DNA from: Flavobacteriales bacterium
GTDB lineage: Bacteria; Bacteroidota; Bacteroidia; Flavobacteriales; Flavobacteriaceae
Reading direction: 5' to 3'
Assembly (NCBI GenBank): GCA_026993355.1
Contig: JALWTX010000022.1
Location: forward strand, 1 to 64,000
DNA: 64,000 nucleotides
Part shown: piece after piece, positions 46,437 through 56,395 of the stretch
Position numbering within the stretch: position 1 is the first letter of the stretch
Layout: each line of letters begins with the position of its first letter
Notes under the pieces: generated by a model
Told to the model about the DNA's origin: nothing
Databases searched by the model: none
The model's input: the letters and a program-made list of their open reading frames with translations, nothing else
Position numbers and translations under genes: made by a program

Positions 46437-48179
46437 ATGAAAATAAAATTAATTTATATTACGCTATTTTTATTGAGTCTGTCAAATTTGCAGGCACAGG
46501 TTGAAGAAGCCGGTGTCAAAAAAGCAGACCAATTATATAATGGCTATGAATACCTCAAAGCAAGGGATATTTATTTAAAAGTAGCTAATCGCGGGTATGT
46601 ATCTGCCTATTTATATAAGAAATTAGGTGATTCTTATTTTAAAACGGCAGAATATAAAGAAGCCGTCAAATGGTATGAAAAACTATTTAAGTTGGGTGTC
46701 GATCCCGAGCCGGAATATTATTTTAGATATGCTCAATGTTTAAAAGCCAGTGGACGCCGTGAGGAAGGCGATAAATATCTTCAAAAATACTATTCATTGG
46801 TTGACGATAAATTTAGAAATAATACCATCCGGAAAAAATCTTATATTCTTTATGACAATGATATTCCACTGGAATATAGTAGTTACAAAATTGATAGCCT
46901 CTCTATAAATACTGAGTTTTCGGACTTTGCACCGGTTATTTTGAAAGATAAATTGATTTTTGCTTCTGCTGGTTATCATCCGGTTGGATATAAAAAGAAA
47001 TGGCAAAACGGGCAACCTTATTTTGATTTGTACGAAGCTAAAATAAATGCCCCCAATGACGTTTCGGGTGTTAGACCTTTACCAGGAGACATAAATACCG
47101 AATATCATGAATCATCAGCCACATTTACGCCAGATGGCAAAACGATGTATTTTTCGCGTAATAGTTTTAAACCGGGAGAAAAGGGTTCGAATTTAAGCAA
47201 ATTGAAAATTTACCGTGCTGAAAAAATTAATGGTGAATGGAAAACCGTAGAAGAATTACCGTTTAACAGCGAAAACTTTACCTATACACATCCTGCTTTA
47301 AGTCCGGATGGTAAGCGTCTATACTTTTCATCAGATATGCCAGGGAGTTTTGGTAGTTCCGATATTTGGTATGTCGAAATATATGAGGATAATTCTTATA
47401 GCTATCCCCAAAATCTCGGACCTAAAGTTAATACGACTGAGCGAGAGAATTTTCCTTATATCAGTAAGGATAATAAATTATATTTTGCTTCTGATGGCCA
47501 ACTGGGGTATGGCGGTTTAGATATTTTTGTAGCAGATATTGACAAAAACGGTATGATTGGCGATATACTGAATTTAGGAAAACCAATCAATTCTCCGCAA
47601 GATGATTTTTCATTTACCATTGACACCAAACATAATTACGGCTATTTTGCTTCAAGTCGCAATAATGCCAAGATGCGCGATAATATTTATGTTTTTTATA
47701 AATCCAATGAAATCAAAAAAGGAGATGCCAAAGACTTATTCTCCAAAATGAAAGATTCTATTAAAGTCGCAATTCCAAAACAAGAATCCATTGTTAAAGG
47801 TAAGGATTTAGGTAAACTCTTAGATTTAAAACCCATTTATTTTGAATATGGACATTATGATATAGGGCCACGCGCCGCTATAGAATTGGAAAAAGTGATT
47901 GCTGTTCTAAGAAAATATCCCGATGTTAAATTAGAAATTAGATCCCATACCGACTCCAGAAGCAGTGCGGCATTTAATATGAAATTATCGCAAAAAAGAG
48001 CCGATGCCACACGGCAATATCTTATTGATAGTGGCATAGATCCTTCTCGAATTACAGCCAAAGGTTATGGCGAAACCCAATTAGTAAACCGCTGTAAGGA
48101 TGGCGTAAAATGTACCGAAATGGAGCATAGACAAAACAGACGTTCTGAATTTATTATTATACAAGAAGAGAAAAAATAG
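46437..48179 (+). CDS. OmpA-family T9SS-associated protein (PorE/SprE-like) with beta-propeller
   Basis: 580 aa: a signal peptide (MKIKLIYITLFLLSLSNLQAQ), a TPR-like region (about 25-130), PD40/WD40-like propeller strands (HPALSPDGKRLYFSSD, NFPYISKDNKLYFASDG) and a C-terminal peptidoglycan-binding OmpA domain (PIYFEYGHYDIGPRAAIELEKV ... SQKRADATRQYLIDSGI ... NRRSEFIII). This order resembles PorE. It starts 10 nt after the PorP/SprF gene, so giant protein, porP/sprF and this gene form one locus. It would anchor the secretion partner to the cell wall. Confidence 0.9.
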   Translation: MKIKLIYITLFLLSLSNLQAQVEEAGVKKADQLYNGYEYLKARDIYLKVANRGYVSAYLYKKLGDSYFKTAEYKEAVKWYEKLFKLGVDPEPEYYFRYAQCLKASGRREEGDKYLQKYYSLVDDKFRNNTIRKKSYILYDNDIPLEYSSYKIDSLSINTEFSDFAPVILKDKLIFASAGYHPVGYKKKWQNGQPYFDLYEAKINAPNDVSGVRPLPGDINTEYHESSATFTPDGKTMYFSRNSFKPGEKGSNLSKLKIYRAEKINGEWKTVEELPFNSENFTYTHPALSPDGKRLYFSSDMPGSFGSSDIWYVEIYEDNSYSYPQNLGPKVNTTERENFPYISKDNKLYFASDGQLGYGGLDIFVADIDKNGMIGDILNLGKPINSPQDDFSFTIDTKHNYGYFASSRNNAKMRDNIYVFYKSNEIKKGDAKDLFSKMKDSIKVAIPKQESIVKGKDLGKLLDLKPIYFEYGHYDIGPRAAIELEKVIAVLRKYPDVKLEIRSHTDSRSSAAFNMKLSQKRADATRQYLIDSGIDPSRITAKGYGETQLVNRCKDGVKCTEMEHRQNRRSEFIIIQEEKK

Positions 48180-48182
48180 CTT

Positions 48183-48983
48183 TTATAAAATTAATATTTT
48201 AAGTATTAACCAAAATATAGGGAGGGCTTCAATCCAAAAAGCCGTGTAAAAAAAGTTTCGTTTATAATTTGAATTGAAACATAAGAAAGCGGACAAGAGG
48301 AGAATTATTTCATTTAAGATAAAGATTTTGTCTGAAAACAGATGATGATTAATAAAAGTCAAAATAATAATAATCAATAGATAAATCATATAAATTTTTG
48401 TCTTAAAAAGCCTTGGAAATGTATTTAATTTTTTTTGGTCAATAAAAATGTCACGTTGGTCAAAAGCAAGTGTTAATAATATAATATAGAGGAAAACATA
48501 TAGAGCCTCAAACGAAATGTCTTCATTTAAATGTTGGTGCATAGGTACAATAATGATTAAGCCTGACCAAACAAATGCAACTATTAATATCTTGAGCAAG
48601 CCATAATCTCTTAATTTTGGAAGGGATTTATAATCGAAATTATACAAGAAAGTAATTATAAAGAAGGGGACTAAAAGCAACTGGATATCAAGTGGTAATA
48701 AAATATAAAAATATAAACTCAGAAAGGCAGAAATAGTTAAAATGGTTAGCAATAATTTTTTATGTTGTATAAAATAACGTTTAATAAAAAAACGGTTGCC
48801 ACTAAAACTCAACAAACGTAAGACAGTATAAGAAAAAACCGTCGAAAAAAAAAGAAAGCCTAAATAATCATAATTGATAATTGTCGATTGATTGAATATT
48901 AAGTATAAGGCTACCACTGACAAAGCCACATGGAAATTGAAAAGAATATAAGGGTAAAAAAAAGATTTAAATAAAGCGTTCAA
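48183..48983 (-). CDS. Polytopic membrane protein, UbiA-prenyltransferase-like
   Basis: 266 aa with about eight membrane helices. The segment AFDQRDIFIDQKKLNTFPRLF resembles the second aspartate-rich motif of UbiA-family prenyltransferases (DxRDxxxDxxxGxxTLP). The first motif (usually NxxxDxxxD) is weak here: FLYNFDYKSLPKLRD. So it is either a divergent UbiA relative or a degenerate one; substrate unknown. It converges on the OmpA-type gene with 3 nt between stops and is divergent from the rRNA methyltransferase gene by 41 nt. Confidence 0.6.
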   Translation of the reverse strand: MNALFKSFFYPYILFNFHVALSVVALYLIFNQSTIINYDYLGFLFFSTVFSYTVLRLLSFSGNRFFIKRYFIQHKKLLLTILTISAFLSLYFYILLPLDIQLLLVPFFIITFLYNFDYKSLPKLRDYGLLKILIVAFVWSGLIIIVPMHQHLNEDISFEALYVFLYIILLTLAFDQRDIFIDQKKLNTFPRLFKTKIYMIYLLIIIILTFINHHLFSDKIFILNEIILLLSAFLCFNSNYKRNFFYTAFWIEALPIFWLILKILIL

Positions 48984-49024
48984 ATATCTTACTTTTGGCC
49001 TACAAATTTATAGTAATTTTTTAA

Positions 49025-50227
49025 ATGAAATGGTATCCGAATATTGCACAGGTAGTTATAAAAGCCTTAAATGAAATTTTTAACCAGCATAAACAAGGTG
49101 ATAAAGTTATCAATAGCTTACTTAAATCCCAAAAAAAATGGGGAAGTCGTGACCGGAAATTTGTCGCCAAGGTCCTGTATGACATAATCCGTTGGAAGCG
49201 TTATTATGAATATTTGGCAGGCGATGACATTATCTCAGAAACAGGAAAATGGAAAATTTTAGGAGTTTGGTCTATTTTAAATGGGATAGATTTGCCTGAT
49301 TGGCCGGAATTCAGCACTATAAATAAGCAAGAAGTATTACAGAGAAAAGAAACCATAACAGATGAAAAAATAAAACAGTCTGTGCCGGATTGGTTGCATA
49401 ATAAAGGACAACAAGAATTGGGTGATAAATGGTTGAGTGAACTAACTGCTTTAAACAAAGAAGCTGAGGTTGTCATACGGGTAAATACCTTGAAAACGAC
49501 ACCGGAACAATTGAAAAAAACACTTCAACATGAAGGTATTGATACCTTTAATTTAGCTGAATTTCCTGAAGCTTTATTCTTAAACAAACATCAAAAGCTT
49601 ACCCATTTGAAATCTTTTAAACAAGGCCTTTTTGAAGTGCAAGATGCTTCATCGCAATTAGTAGCTCCTTTTAGTGGGGTCAAACCCGGTGATAAAGTAA
49701 TTGATGCCTGTGCAGGAGCCGGTGGCAAAACCTTGCATATGGCAGCTTTAATGAAAAACAAGGGAAGCATACAAGCCTATGATATTTTTCCTTCTAAAAT
49801 TAAAGAATTAAAAAGGAGAGCACAACGTAATGGCGTGAAAATTTTAAAGGAAGCATCTTTAATTGACGAAAAAATTATTCAAAAAAACAAAGAAAAAGCT
49901 GATATTTTACTAATAGATGCCCCCTGTAGCAGTCTGGGCACACTAAGACGAAAACCGGATTTGAAATGGAAACTAAATCCTGAAAAATTAAGACAAATTA
50001 CAACGACCCAACGAAATATATTAGAAAATTATGCCGAAATGTTACGTCCCGGTGGTGTGTTAATTTATATCACTTGTTCGATTTTGCCCAGCGAAAATGA
50101 AGAAATAGTAAATAATTTTCTTAAAAAGCATAAAAATTTTATATTTGTTGACCAAAAAACAATTCTGCCATCAAGCTCTAGGGGAGACGGGTTTTATATG
50201 GCGAAACTTAAAAAACTAACACAATGA
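49025..50227 (+). CDS. rsmB: RsmB/NOL1-NOP2-type 16S rRNA cytosine-5 methyltransferase
   Basis: 400 aa: an N-terminal NusB-like helical part, then a SAM-binding methyltransferase domain. Motif I is DACAGAGGKTLHMAALM, the catalytic cysteines are Cys301 in DAPCSSLG and Cys351 in ITCSILPSENE, and RRKPDLKW is present. Two cysteines are the hallmark of RNA m5C enzymes. The exact target (C967 in E. coli RsmB) is assumed. A TACTTTTG -7-like site lies at 48990-48997. Its stop overlaps the next gene by 4 nt (ATGA), so the endonuclease is co-translated. Confidence 0.88.
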   Translation: MKWYPNIAQVVIKALNEIFNQHKQGDKVINSLLKSQKKWGSRDRKFVAKVLYDIIRWKRYYEYLAGDDIISETGKWKILGVWSILNGIDLPDWPEFSTINKQEVLQRKETITDEKIKQSVPDWLHNKGQQELGDKWLSELTALNKEAEVVIRVNTLKTTPEQLKKTLQHEGIDTFNLAEFPEALFLNKHQKLTHLKSFKQGLFEVQDASSQLVAPFSGVKPGDKVIDACAGAGGKTLHMAALMKNKGSIQAYDIFPSKIKELKRRAQRNGVKILKEASLIDEKIIQKNKEKADILLIDAPCSSLGTLRRKPDLKWKLNPEKLRQITTTQRNILENYAEMLRPGGVLIYITCSILPSENEEIVNNFLKKHKNFIFVDQKTILPSSSRGDGFYMAKLKKLTQ

Positions 50228-52071
50228 ACAAACAACTTACTTTTTTATTCTTATGGATAAGTGGCTTTTTATTTGCCCAAATCCCGGCTGGTTATTATGA
50301 CAGTGCTCAAGGTTTGACCGGCTATCAGCTTAAAAGTGCCTTAAAAAGCATTATTACTAATGGTCATGTTGCCCACACTTATAATGAATTATATACGGCT
50401 TATGAAACAACGGATACTGATAATTATTATGAAAATGATGGTTCGGTTTTAGATATGTATTCAGAAAATCCTAATGGACCGGATCCTTATAATTTTCAAC
50501 ATAATCAAGATAAATGTGGCAATTATTCATCAGAAGGCGATTGTTATAATCGGGAACATTTAATGCCGCAAAGTATTTTTGGCTCAGCGAGTCCAATGAA
50601 AAGCGATGCACATTTTGTTGTTCCCAGTGATGGTAAAGTTAATGGAATGCGAAGCAATCATCCTTTTGGTGAAGTAACTAATCCTACTTGGACCTCTCTA
50701 AATGGTTCTAAATTAGGGCCAAATTCAACTACTGGTTATTCAGGAACCGTCTTTGAACCAATTGATGAATTTAAAGGTGATATTGCCCGAATGTTATTTT
50801 ATGTAGCAACACGTTATGAAGATCAAATTGCCGGCTGGGGACAATCTGATATGTTAGATGGAAGCAGTGATAAAGTTTTTACCGATTGGTTTTTACATAT
50901 TTTACTCAATTGGGCAAGTCAAGACCCGGTTAGCCAAAGAGAAATTGACCGGAACAATGCCGTTTATAATTATCAAGGCAATCGTAACCCATTCATTGAT
51001 CATCCGGAATGGGTCAATGCCATTTGGAATGCCACACAGGATACAACTGCACCATCTGTCCCTGCTAACTTGAGTATATCAATGGTAACTGATACCGAAA
51101 TCACTATTGTTTGGGATGCCGCAACTGATGCCAGTGGAATTGCCCGATATGATATATATGTTGATGGTAATCTGACCGTTTCATCTACAAGTACGACATT
51201 TATTATTACCAATTTGTCAGCCAATACTACTTATAATATTTGTGTTAAGGCAGTTGATAATGCCGGAAATGTCTCTGCTTGCAGTAACAGCATTTCGGCA
51301 ACAACTACTCAAGCTGTTACATATCTTATCAATGAAAATTTTGACAATTGTCCGACTATGGCTTTTACAGCTGTCAATGAAGCCAGTGATAAAGATTGGC
51401 ATTGCATTACGCAATATGGTGAAAACAATTCACCTGCTATCCAAATCAATGGCTATCAAGAAAATGAACCGAGCAAAGATTGGTTAATTACAACCGCCCC
51501 TGTTAATATGGATTTATACACTAATGAAAAACTTTCAGCTTTTTTTGCTTATGCCTATGGAACAACTCCTTTAGTATTGGTCTATTCTGCTGATTATGAT
51601 GGCAATGGTTCACCTAAAAACTTTACATGGACACCTGTTCCTAATGTCAGTTTACCTGTTCCGGCTGGTAGCTCTACACCCACAGAATATGTTTTGGCCA
51701 ATGCCGATATCAGTAGTATTAATGGCAGTGTTTACTTTGCTTTTAAATATTATTCTAATGGCAGTCCAACCCGTTGGACGGTGGACAGTGTTAAATTATC
51801 GGCTGATACGGCAAATGGTATTGAGGCATATGTTAACAGTCATATAAAATTATATCCTAATCCGGTTCATAAAGGCACAGTATTATATTTAAAGGTGTCT
51901 GACATAGATTTGCAAACAATAGATATTTATGATATTTCAGGGAAGAAATTAGATCATTTAAAGGTCAATGGAAACTTATCTATTAATACTGCTAAGTATT
52001 CACGTGGGCTATACTTTATACATTTAAAAACGAATAAGGGAGAAATAACTAAAAAATTACTTATTCAATAA
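50224..52071 (+). CDS. Secreted endonuclease I-family protein with FN3 and T9SS type A sorting domain
   Basis: 615 aa: a signal peptide (NKQLTFLFLWISGFLFAQ), an endonuclease I domain (about 20-255; CGNYSSEGDCYNREHLMPQSIFG holds the conserved NREH metal-site region, then SDAHFVVPSDGKVNGMRSN), a fibronectin type III domain (about 278-365), a jelly-roll-like adhesin domain and a sorting domain (IKLYPNPVHKGTVL ... EITKKLLIQ). It would cut extracellular DNA or RNA, perhaps for nutrition or biofilm DNA. Its ATG lies within the rsmB stop. A terminator follows. Confidence 0.92.
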   Translation: MNKQLTFLFLWISGFLFAQIPAGYYDSAQGLTGYQLKSALKSIITNGHVAHTYNELYTAYETTDTDNYYENDGSVLDMYSENPNGPDPYNFQHNQDKCGNYSSEGDCYNREHLMPQSIFGSASPMKSDAHFVVPSDGKVNGMRSNHPFGEVTNPTWTSLNGSKLGPNSTTGYSGTVFEPIDEFKGDIARMLFYVATRYEDQIAGWGQSDMLDGSSDKVFTDWFLHILLNWASQDPVSQREIDRNNAVYNYQGNRNPFIDHPEWVNAIWNATQDTTAPSVPANLSISMVTDTEITIVWDAATDASGIARYDIYVDGNLTVSSTSTTFIITNLSANTTYNICVKAVDNAGNVSACSNSISATTTQAVTYLINENFDNCPTMAFTAVNEASDKDWHCITQYGENNSPAIQINGYQENEPSKDWLITTAPVNMDLYTNEKLSAFFAYAYGTTPLVLVYSADYDGNGSPKNFTWTPVPNVSLPVPAGSSTPTEYVLANADISSINGSVYFAFKYYSNGSPTRWTVDSVKLSADTANGIEAYVNSHIKLYPNPVHKGTVLYLKVSDIDLQTIDIYDISGKKLDHLKVNGNLSINTAKYSRGLYFIHLKTNKGEITKKLLIQ

Positions 52072-52093
52072 AATAATTATCATATCTCTATTT

Positions 52094-52125
52094 AACAAGC
52101 AATTGAAAAAAATCAATTGCTTGTT
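52094..52125 (+). terminator. Terminator after the endonuclease gene
   Basis: A perfect 12-bp stem AACAAGCAATTG with CAATTGCTTGTT and an 8-nt loop, then a long T run. Confidence 0.9.
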
Positions 52126-52279
52126 TTTTTTTGGGTTAAACCGGATTTGGATATGCTTTTTTGATAATGCAATGTTAAATAATTTTAAACTTCATAATAA
52201 GTTTCTAAAAATTAAAGTCCAATTTTATTGTGTCGTTTTTTTTTACTATTTTGCTAGACCAAAACCAAAATAATACACT

Positions 52280-54052
52280 ATGACGCCCAAAAGACTTTTT
52301 GACTTTTTACAATATCAATATGAAAAATATCCGCGTGAAGATGCTTTAGTAACCAAAGAAAACGGTATATGGGTAAAAACTTCTACGCAAGAGTTTGTTA
52401 ATAAAGCCGATCAATTTAGCCGTGGACTATTAAAATTAGGCATCCAGCCTAATGATAAAATAGCCCTTGTTTCGCATAATAATCAAACTAAATGGAATAT
52501 TTCCGATATTGGGATATTGCAAATAGGTGCACAAGATGTACCGGTGTATCCGACCATTTCTAAAGAAGATTATGAATATATTTTTAATCATGCTGAAGTA
52601 AAATACATTATAGCATCCAATAAAGAAATTTTTGATAAAATACAGAGCATTCGAGCCAATGTTCCCAGCTTAAAGGAAGTATTTACTTTTGACGAAATAG
52701 AAGGCGCACGTCCTTGGAAAGAAATTATGAAATTGGGTGAAGACAAAGATAATCAGGGGGAATTAGAGGCGAGAAAGGCGGCAGTAAAAGAAGATGATTT
52801 AGCAACTATTATTTACACTTCAGGTACAACCGGACGTCCAAAAGGGGTGATGTTAACCCATAAAAATATTGTATCTACAGATATATCATCCTCAAAAAGA
52901 GTTCCGGACTTGCCGCAAGGTGGCCGGACTATTAGTTTTTTGCCGGCTTGTCATATCTTTGAACGGATGATTCAATATCTCTATATTTACCGTGGATTTG
53001 GTATTTATTTTGCCGAATCTATCGATATGATCGGTGATAATATACGGGAAGTTAAGCCACATATGTTTACGGCCGTTCCACGTCTGATTGAAAAAGTTTA
53101 TGATAAAATTGTAGCCAAAGGGCAAGCTTTGACCGGAATAAAAAAAGCTTTGTTTTTCTGGGCTATTAAAGTAGGTGAAGAATTTGATTTTAGTAAAGAA
53201 CATAAATTTCCATATAGTTTAAAACTAAAGCTAGCCCGTAAACTCATTTTTAGCAAATGGCGTGAAGCATTAGGAGGCGAGCTTTTGTATATTGTATCAG
53301 GAAGTGCTGCCCTCCAACCACGTTTGCAACGGGTATTTGATGCGGCAACACTTTCTATATTAGAGGGATATGGCTTAACCGAAACATCGGGTGTTGTATC
53401 TGTTAATTCGCCTAAAGATTTATGGAAAATTGGTACCGTTGGCCGGCCTATTGATATTGTTGATGTTAAAATTGCCGAAGATGGCGAAATTTTAGTAAAA
53501 GGTCCCAACATAATGGTAGGGTATTATAAAGACCCTGAGAAAACAGCAGAAGTATTTACCGGCGACTATTTTCATACCGGTGATATTGGCGAACTGGATG
53601 AAGATGGTGTATTGAAAATTACCGATCGTAAAAAAGAAATGTTTAAAACTTCCGGCGGAAAATATGTTGCGCCTCAATTAATTGAAAATACCATGAAACA
53701 ATCGCCCTTTATTGAACAAATAATGGTGGTTGGCGAAGGTCAAAAACTGGTAGCTGCTTTGGTACAACCGGCTTTTGATTTTATTAAAGAATGGGGCAAA
53801 AGACATCAAATTGAGGTGGGAGAAACACTTAAAGAAATAGCTGAAAATCCTAAAGTGAAGGAACGGATTATGATGGAAATCGAAAAATATAATAAAGGAT
53901 TTGGTAAATGGGAAAAAATAAAAATTATAGAATTAACCCCGGAAGAGTGGTCTATAGAAGCAGGGCATTTAACCCCGACTTTAAAACTGAAACGGCGTGT
54001 TATTAAAGATATTTATAAAGATCTTTATAACAGAATTTATGACAATCTTTAA
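52280..54052 (+). CDS. fadD: Long-chain fatty acid-CoA ligase
   Basis: Activates fatty acids to acyl-CoA via acyl-AMP. 590 aa of the AMP-forming family: P-loop IIYTSGTTGRPKGVMLTHKN (about residues 177-196), LEGYGLTETSGV, FHTGDIGELDEDGVLKITDRKKE and the lysine region near KLKRRV at the C-terminus. The close match to the eukaryote-like long form (FACL) rather than short-chain acetyl-CoA synthetase is inferred from length and motif spacing. Single gene flanked by terminators. The 208 nt upstream hold the previous terminator and no clear promoter match. Confidence 0.92.
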   Translation: MTPKRLFDFLQYQYEKYPREDALVTKENGIWVKTSTQEFVNKADQFSRGLLKLGIQPNDKIALVSHNNQTKWNISDIGILQIGAQDVPVYPTISKEDYEYIFNHAEVKYIIASNKEIFDKIQSIRANVPSLKEVFTFDEIEGARPWKEIMKLGEDKDNQGELEARKAAVKEDDLATIIYTSGTTGRPKGVMLTHKNIVSTDISSSKRVPDLPQGGRTISFLPACHIFERMIQYLYIYRGFGIYFAESIDMIGDNIREVKPHMFTAVPRLIEKVYDKIVAKGQALTGIKKALFFWAIKVGEEFDFSKEHKFPYSLKLKLARKLIFSKWREALGGELLYIVSGSAALQPRLQRVFDAATLSILEGYGLTETSGVVSVNSPKDLWKIGTVGRPIDIVDVKIAEDGEILVKGPNIMVGYYKDPEKTAEVFTGDYFHTGDIGELDEDGVLKITDRKKEMFKTSGGKYVAPQLIENTMKQSPFIEQIMVVGEGQKLVAALVQPAFDFIKEWGKRHQIEVGETLKEIAENPKVKERIMMEIEKYNKGFGKWEKIKIIELTPEEWSIEAGHLTPTLKLKRRVIKDIYKDLYNRIYDNL

Positions 54053-54072
54053 ATAAAAATTTCTAAAAAAAT

Positions 54073-54102
54073 AAAAATCCTGCTTTTATGAGCGGGATTT
54101 TT
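54073..54102 (+). terminator. Terminator after fadD
   Basis: A 12-bp stem AAAAATCCTGCT with AGCGGGATTTTT (one G-T pair) and a 6-nt loop, then a T-rich tract. Confidence 0.82.
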
Positions 54103-54217
54103 ATATAATAAAACTGATCGTGTAAGTTATTGCCAAAAATTTGTTGATAACTATTCATATTTTAACATTATAAATAAAGGCTTTTATGTAATTTTGCTTA
54201 CATGAAATTTAAGACAT

Positions 54218-55453
54218 ATGCAGGGAGAATACCAAAACCATGATTTACTTTTGCGATTTGAAAATATGCTTCAAACCAATGAGCCGGTATTTTTTGATTT
54301 AGATGAATTTTTGGATATAATTGATGATTATATCAGTCTGGGCAATTTTAATATGGCACAAAAAGCCATAGATATTGCCTTGGGACAATATCCTGAAAAT
54401 TTAGATATTTTACTCTATCAAGCAGAATTGCTTTCTCTTAATGACCAATTGGAAAAGGCAGAAAATCTATTAAACCATTTGCGACAAATTGCGCCTGATC
54501 GATTAGAAGTGCCAATGCTTGAAGCAGAAATTTACTCGCGTAAACATATGCACTTAAAAGCCATTAATGCACTGGCAAAAGCTTTGAAAATACCTGATGC
54601 CGATAAAGCAGAAATCTATGAATTGATGACGGTCGAATATTTATATTTGGAAGATTACAAATCAGCCCTCGATGCTTCTCTTTTTGCTTTAAAACACGAC
54701 CCGGAAAGTTCTATGGCGCTTTACAATGCCATTACATGCTTTGATTTGCTCGATCAGTCCGAAAAAGCCATTCATTTTTTAGAAACACATGTTGCCCAAA
54801 ATCCTTTTAGTGAAGTCGGTTGGAGTTTGTTGGGGAAAAAATATATTGATAAAAAAGCATATAAAAAAGCCTTGGAAGCCTTAGATTATGCCATTGCCAT
54901 AGATGATAAATTTTTGGGCGCTTATTATGATAAAGCTTTTGCACATACCAAACTAAGAGAGTATGATAAGGCATTAGAATTTTATTTTCTGACATTGCGT
55001 ATAGCCGATCCTACCGCTTTTACTTATTATCATATTGCTCGTATTTATGAAGAAATGAAAGATTACGAAAGGGCTATTGACAATTATTTGAATGCCATTC
55101 ATGAAGACCCCGGTCATTATAAATCATGGATAAATTTAGTTCAAATCAAACTGTCTTTACAAGATATTGATGGTGCTTTAGAATTAAATAAACAGGCTTT
55201 GGATATTGTCAATAATCAAGAATTGTACGAACTCCTGTCTCAAATTTATCTTTTAAAAGATAATTTAAAAGAAGCCATAGTTGCTTTAGAAAAGAGTTTG
55301 AAGTTTGGTGAATATAAATTGCCTATTATTCTACAATTGGCTGATTTGTATAAACAAAATCAAGATATAGAAAAATTCCGGCAGGTTTTGTTAGAAGCTA
55401 AAAAGCAATTTCCTGATTCGAAAGAAATTCAAAAACGAATGTTAGGCCAATAA
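54218..55453 (+). CDS. Tetratricopeptide-repeat protein
   Basis: 411 aa of TPR helices (for example ALEALDYAIAIDDKFLGAYYDKAFAHTKLREYDKALEFYF, shown here only in part as the YDKALEFYF and KAYKKALEALDYAI elements). No signal peptide or membrane segment, so cytoplasmic. A protein-interaction scaffold of unknown partner. It starts a plus-strand run TPR, DUF368, aroE, DUF349 with 6-40 nt gaps, an order I recall as common in Flavobacteriales. A TAATTTTG -7-like site lies at 54189-54196. Confidence 0.85.
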   Translation: MQGEYQNHDLLLRFENMLQTNEPVFFDLDEFLDIIDDYISLGNFNMAQKAIDIALGQYPENLDILLYQAELLSLNDQLEKAENLLNHLRQIAPDRLEVPMLEAEIYSRKHMHLKAINALAKALKIPDADKAEIYELMTVEYLYLEDYKSALDASLFALKHDPESSMALYNAITCFDLLDQSEKAIHFLETHVAQNPFSEVGWSLLGKKYIDKKAYKKALEALDYAIAIDDKFLGAYYDKAFAHTKLREYDKALEFYFLTLRIADPTAFTYYHIARIYEEMKDYERAIDNYLNAIHEDPGHYKSWINLVQIKLSLQDIDGALELNKQALDIVNNQELYELLSQIYLLKDNLKEAIVALEKSLKFGEYKLPIILQLADLYKQNQDIEKFRQVLLEAKKQFPDSKEIQKRMLGQ

Positions 55454-55459
55454 TATCTC

Positions 55460-56386
55460 ATGACAAAGCATAAATTTAATTTGAGTCTTTTTTTTAAAGG
55501 AATGGCTATGGGGGCGGCTAATGTAATACCCGGTGTGTCAGGTGGTACCATAGCTTTGATAACGGGTATATACGAACGCCTTATAAATGCCATAAAGTCA
55601 TTTGATATGCATGCTTTGAAACTTTTAAAAAAAAAGCAGTGGCAATCATTTGTACAATATACAGATTTAAATTTTCTTGTTCCCGTAATACTGGGACTTA
55701 TCACTGCTATTTTATCATTGGCTAAATTATTGTCTTTTCTTTTTATACATTATCCTGTATATATTTGGGCATATTTTTTTGGTTTGGTTTTAGCTTCGGT
55801 ATATTATGTCGGTAAAACTATTGAACAATGGAACTGGTCAGCAATAGTTTCTTTTCTCGTAGGTGTGGTGATAGCTGTTTCTATTACCGTCTTGCATCCG
55901 GCAGTTGAAAACGCAAATCCTTGGTATTTATTTCTCAATGGGATTATAGCTATTGTCAGTATGATTTTGCCCGGCTTATCCGGTTCGTTTGTATTAATTT
56001 TATTAGGGAACTATCAACTTGTGGCCATTAATGCCATCAATCATTTTAACCTTAAAATTTTAATTCCTTTTGCTTTGGGTGCAGCCTTAGGTTTACTGGT
56101 TTTTTCGCACCTTTTGTCATGGTTATTTAAACGTTTTCATAAACAGACCCTTGCGTTATTAACAGGTTTTATTTTAGGGTCGCTGAGTATTTTGTGGCCT
56201 TGGAAAAAAGCAGTTTATTTAACCCATGACCAACAAATTGTATATAGACATGGCAAAGCATTGGTGGCATATTACGAAAAATATTTTCCACAAGCATTCA
56301 ATAAAGAAGTCTTTTTAGCAGTACTTTTAATTTTATTAGGAATTTTGAGTATAGTATGGCTTGAAAGAGCTTCGCAACAGAAATAA
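55460..56386 (+). CDS. DUF368 family membrane protein (PopT-type polyprenyl-phosphate translocase)
   Basis: 308 aa with about eight membrane helices. The duplicated signature is clear: GMAMGAANVIPGVSGGTIALITG at the start and MILPGLSGSFVLILLGNY in the second half. DUF368 proteins such as PopT have been shown in other bacteria to return undecaprenyl phosphate across the inner membrane for cell-wall recycling; the role here is by family. Starts 6 nt after the TPR gene and ends 9 nt before aroE. Confidence 0.9.
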   Translation: MTKHKFNLSLFFKGMAMGAANVIPGVSGGTIALITGIYERLINAIKSFDMHALKLLKKKQWQSFVQYTDLNFLVPVILGLITAILSLAKLLSFLFIHYPVYIWAYFFGLVLASVYYVGKTIEQWNWSAIVSFLVGVVIAVSITVLHPAVENANPWYLFLNGIIAIVSMILPGLSGSFVLILLGNYQLVAINAINHFNLKILIPFALGAALGLLVFSHLLSWLFKRFHKQTLALLTGFILGSLSILWPWKKAVYLTHDQQIVYRHGKALVAYYEKYFPQAFNKEVFLAVLLILLGILSIVWLERASQQK

Positions 56387-56395
56387 TTTTGCTCC

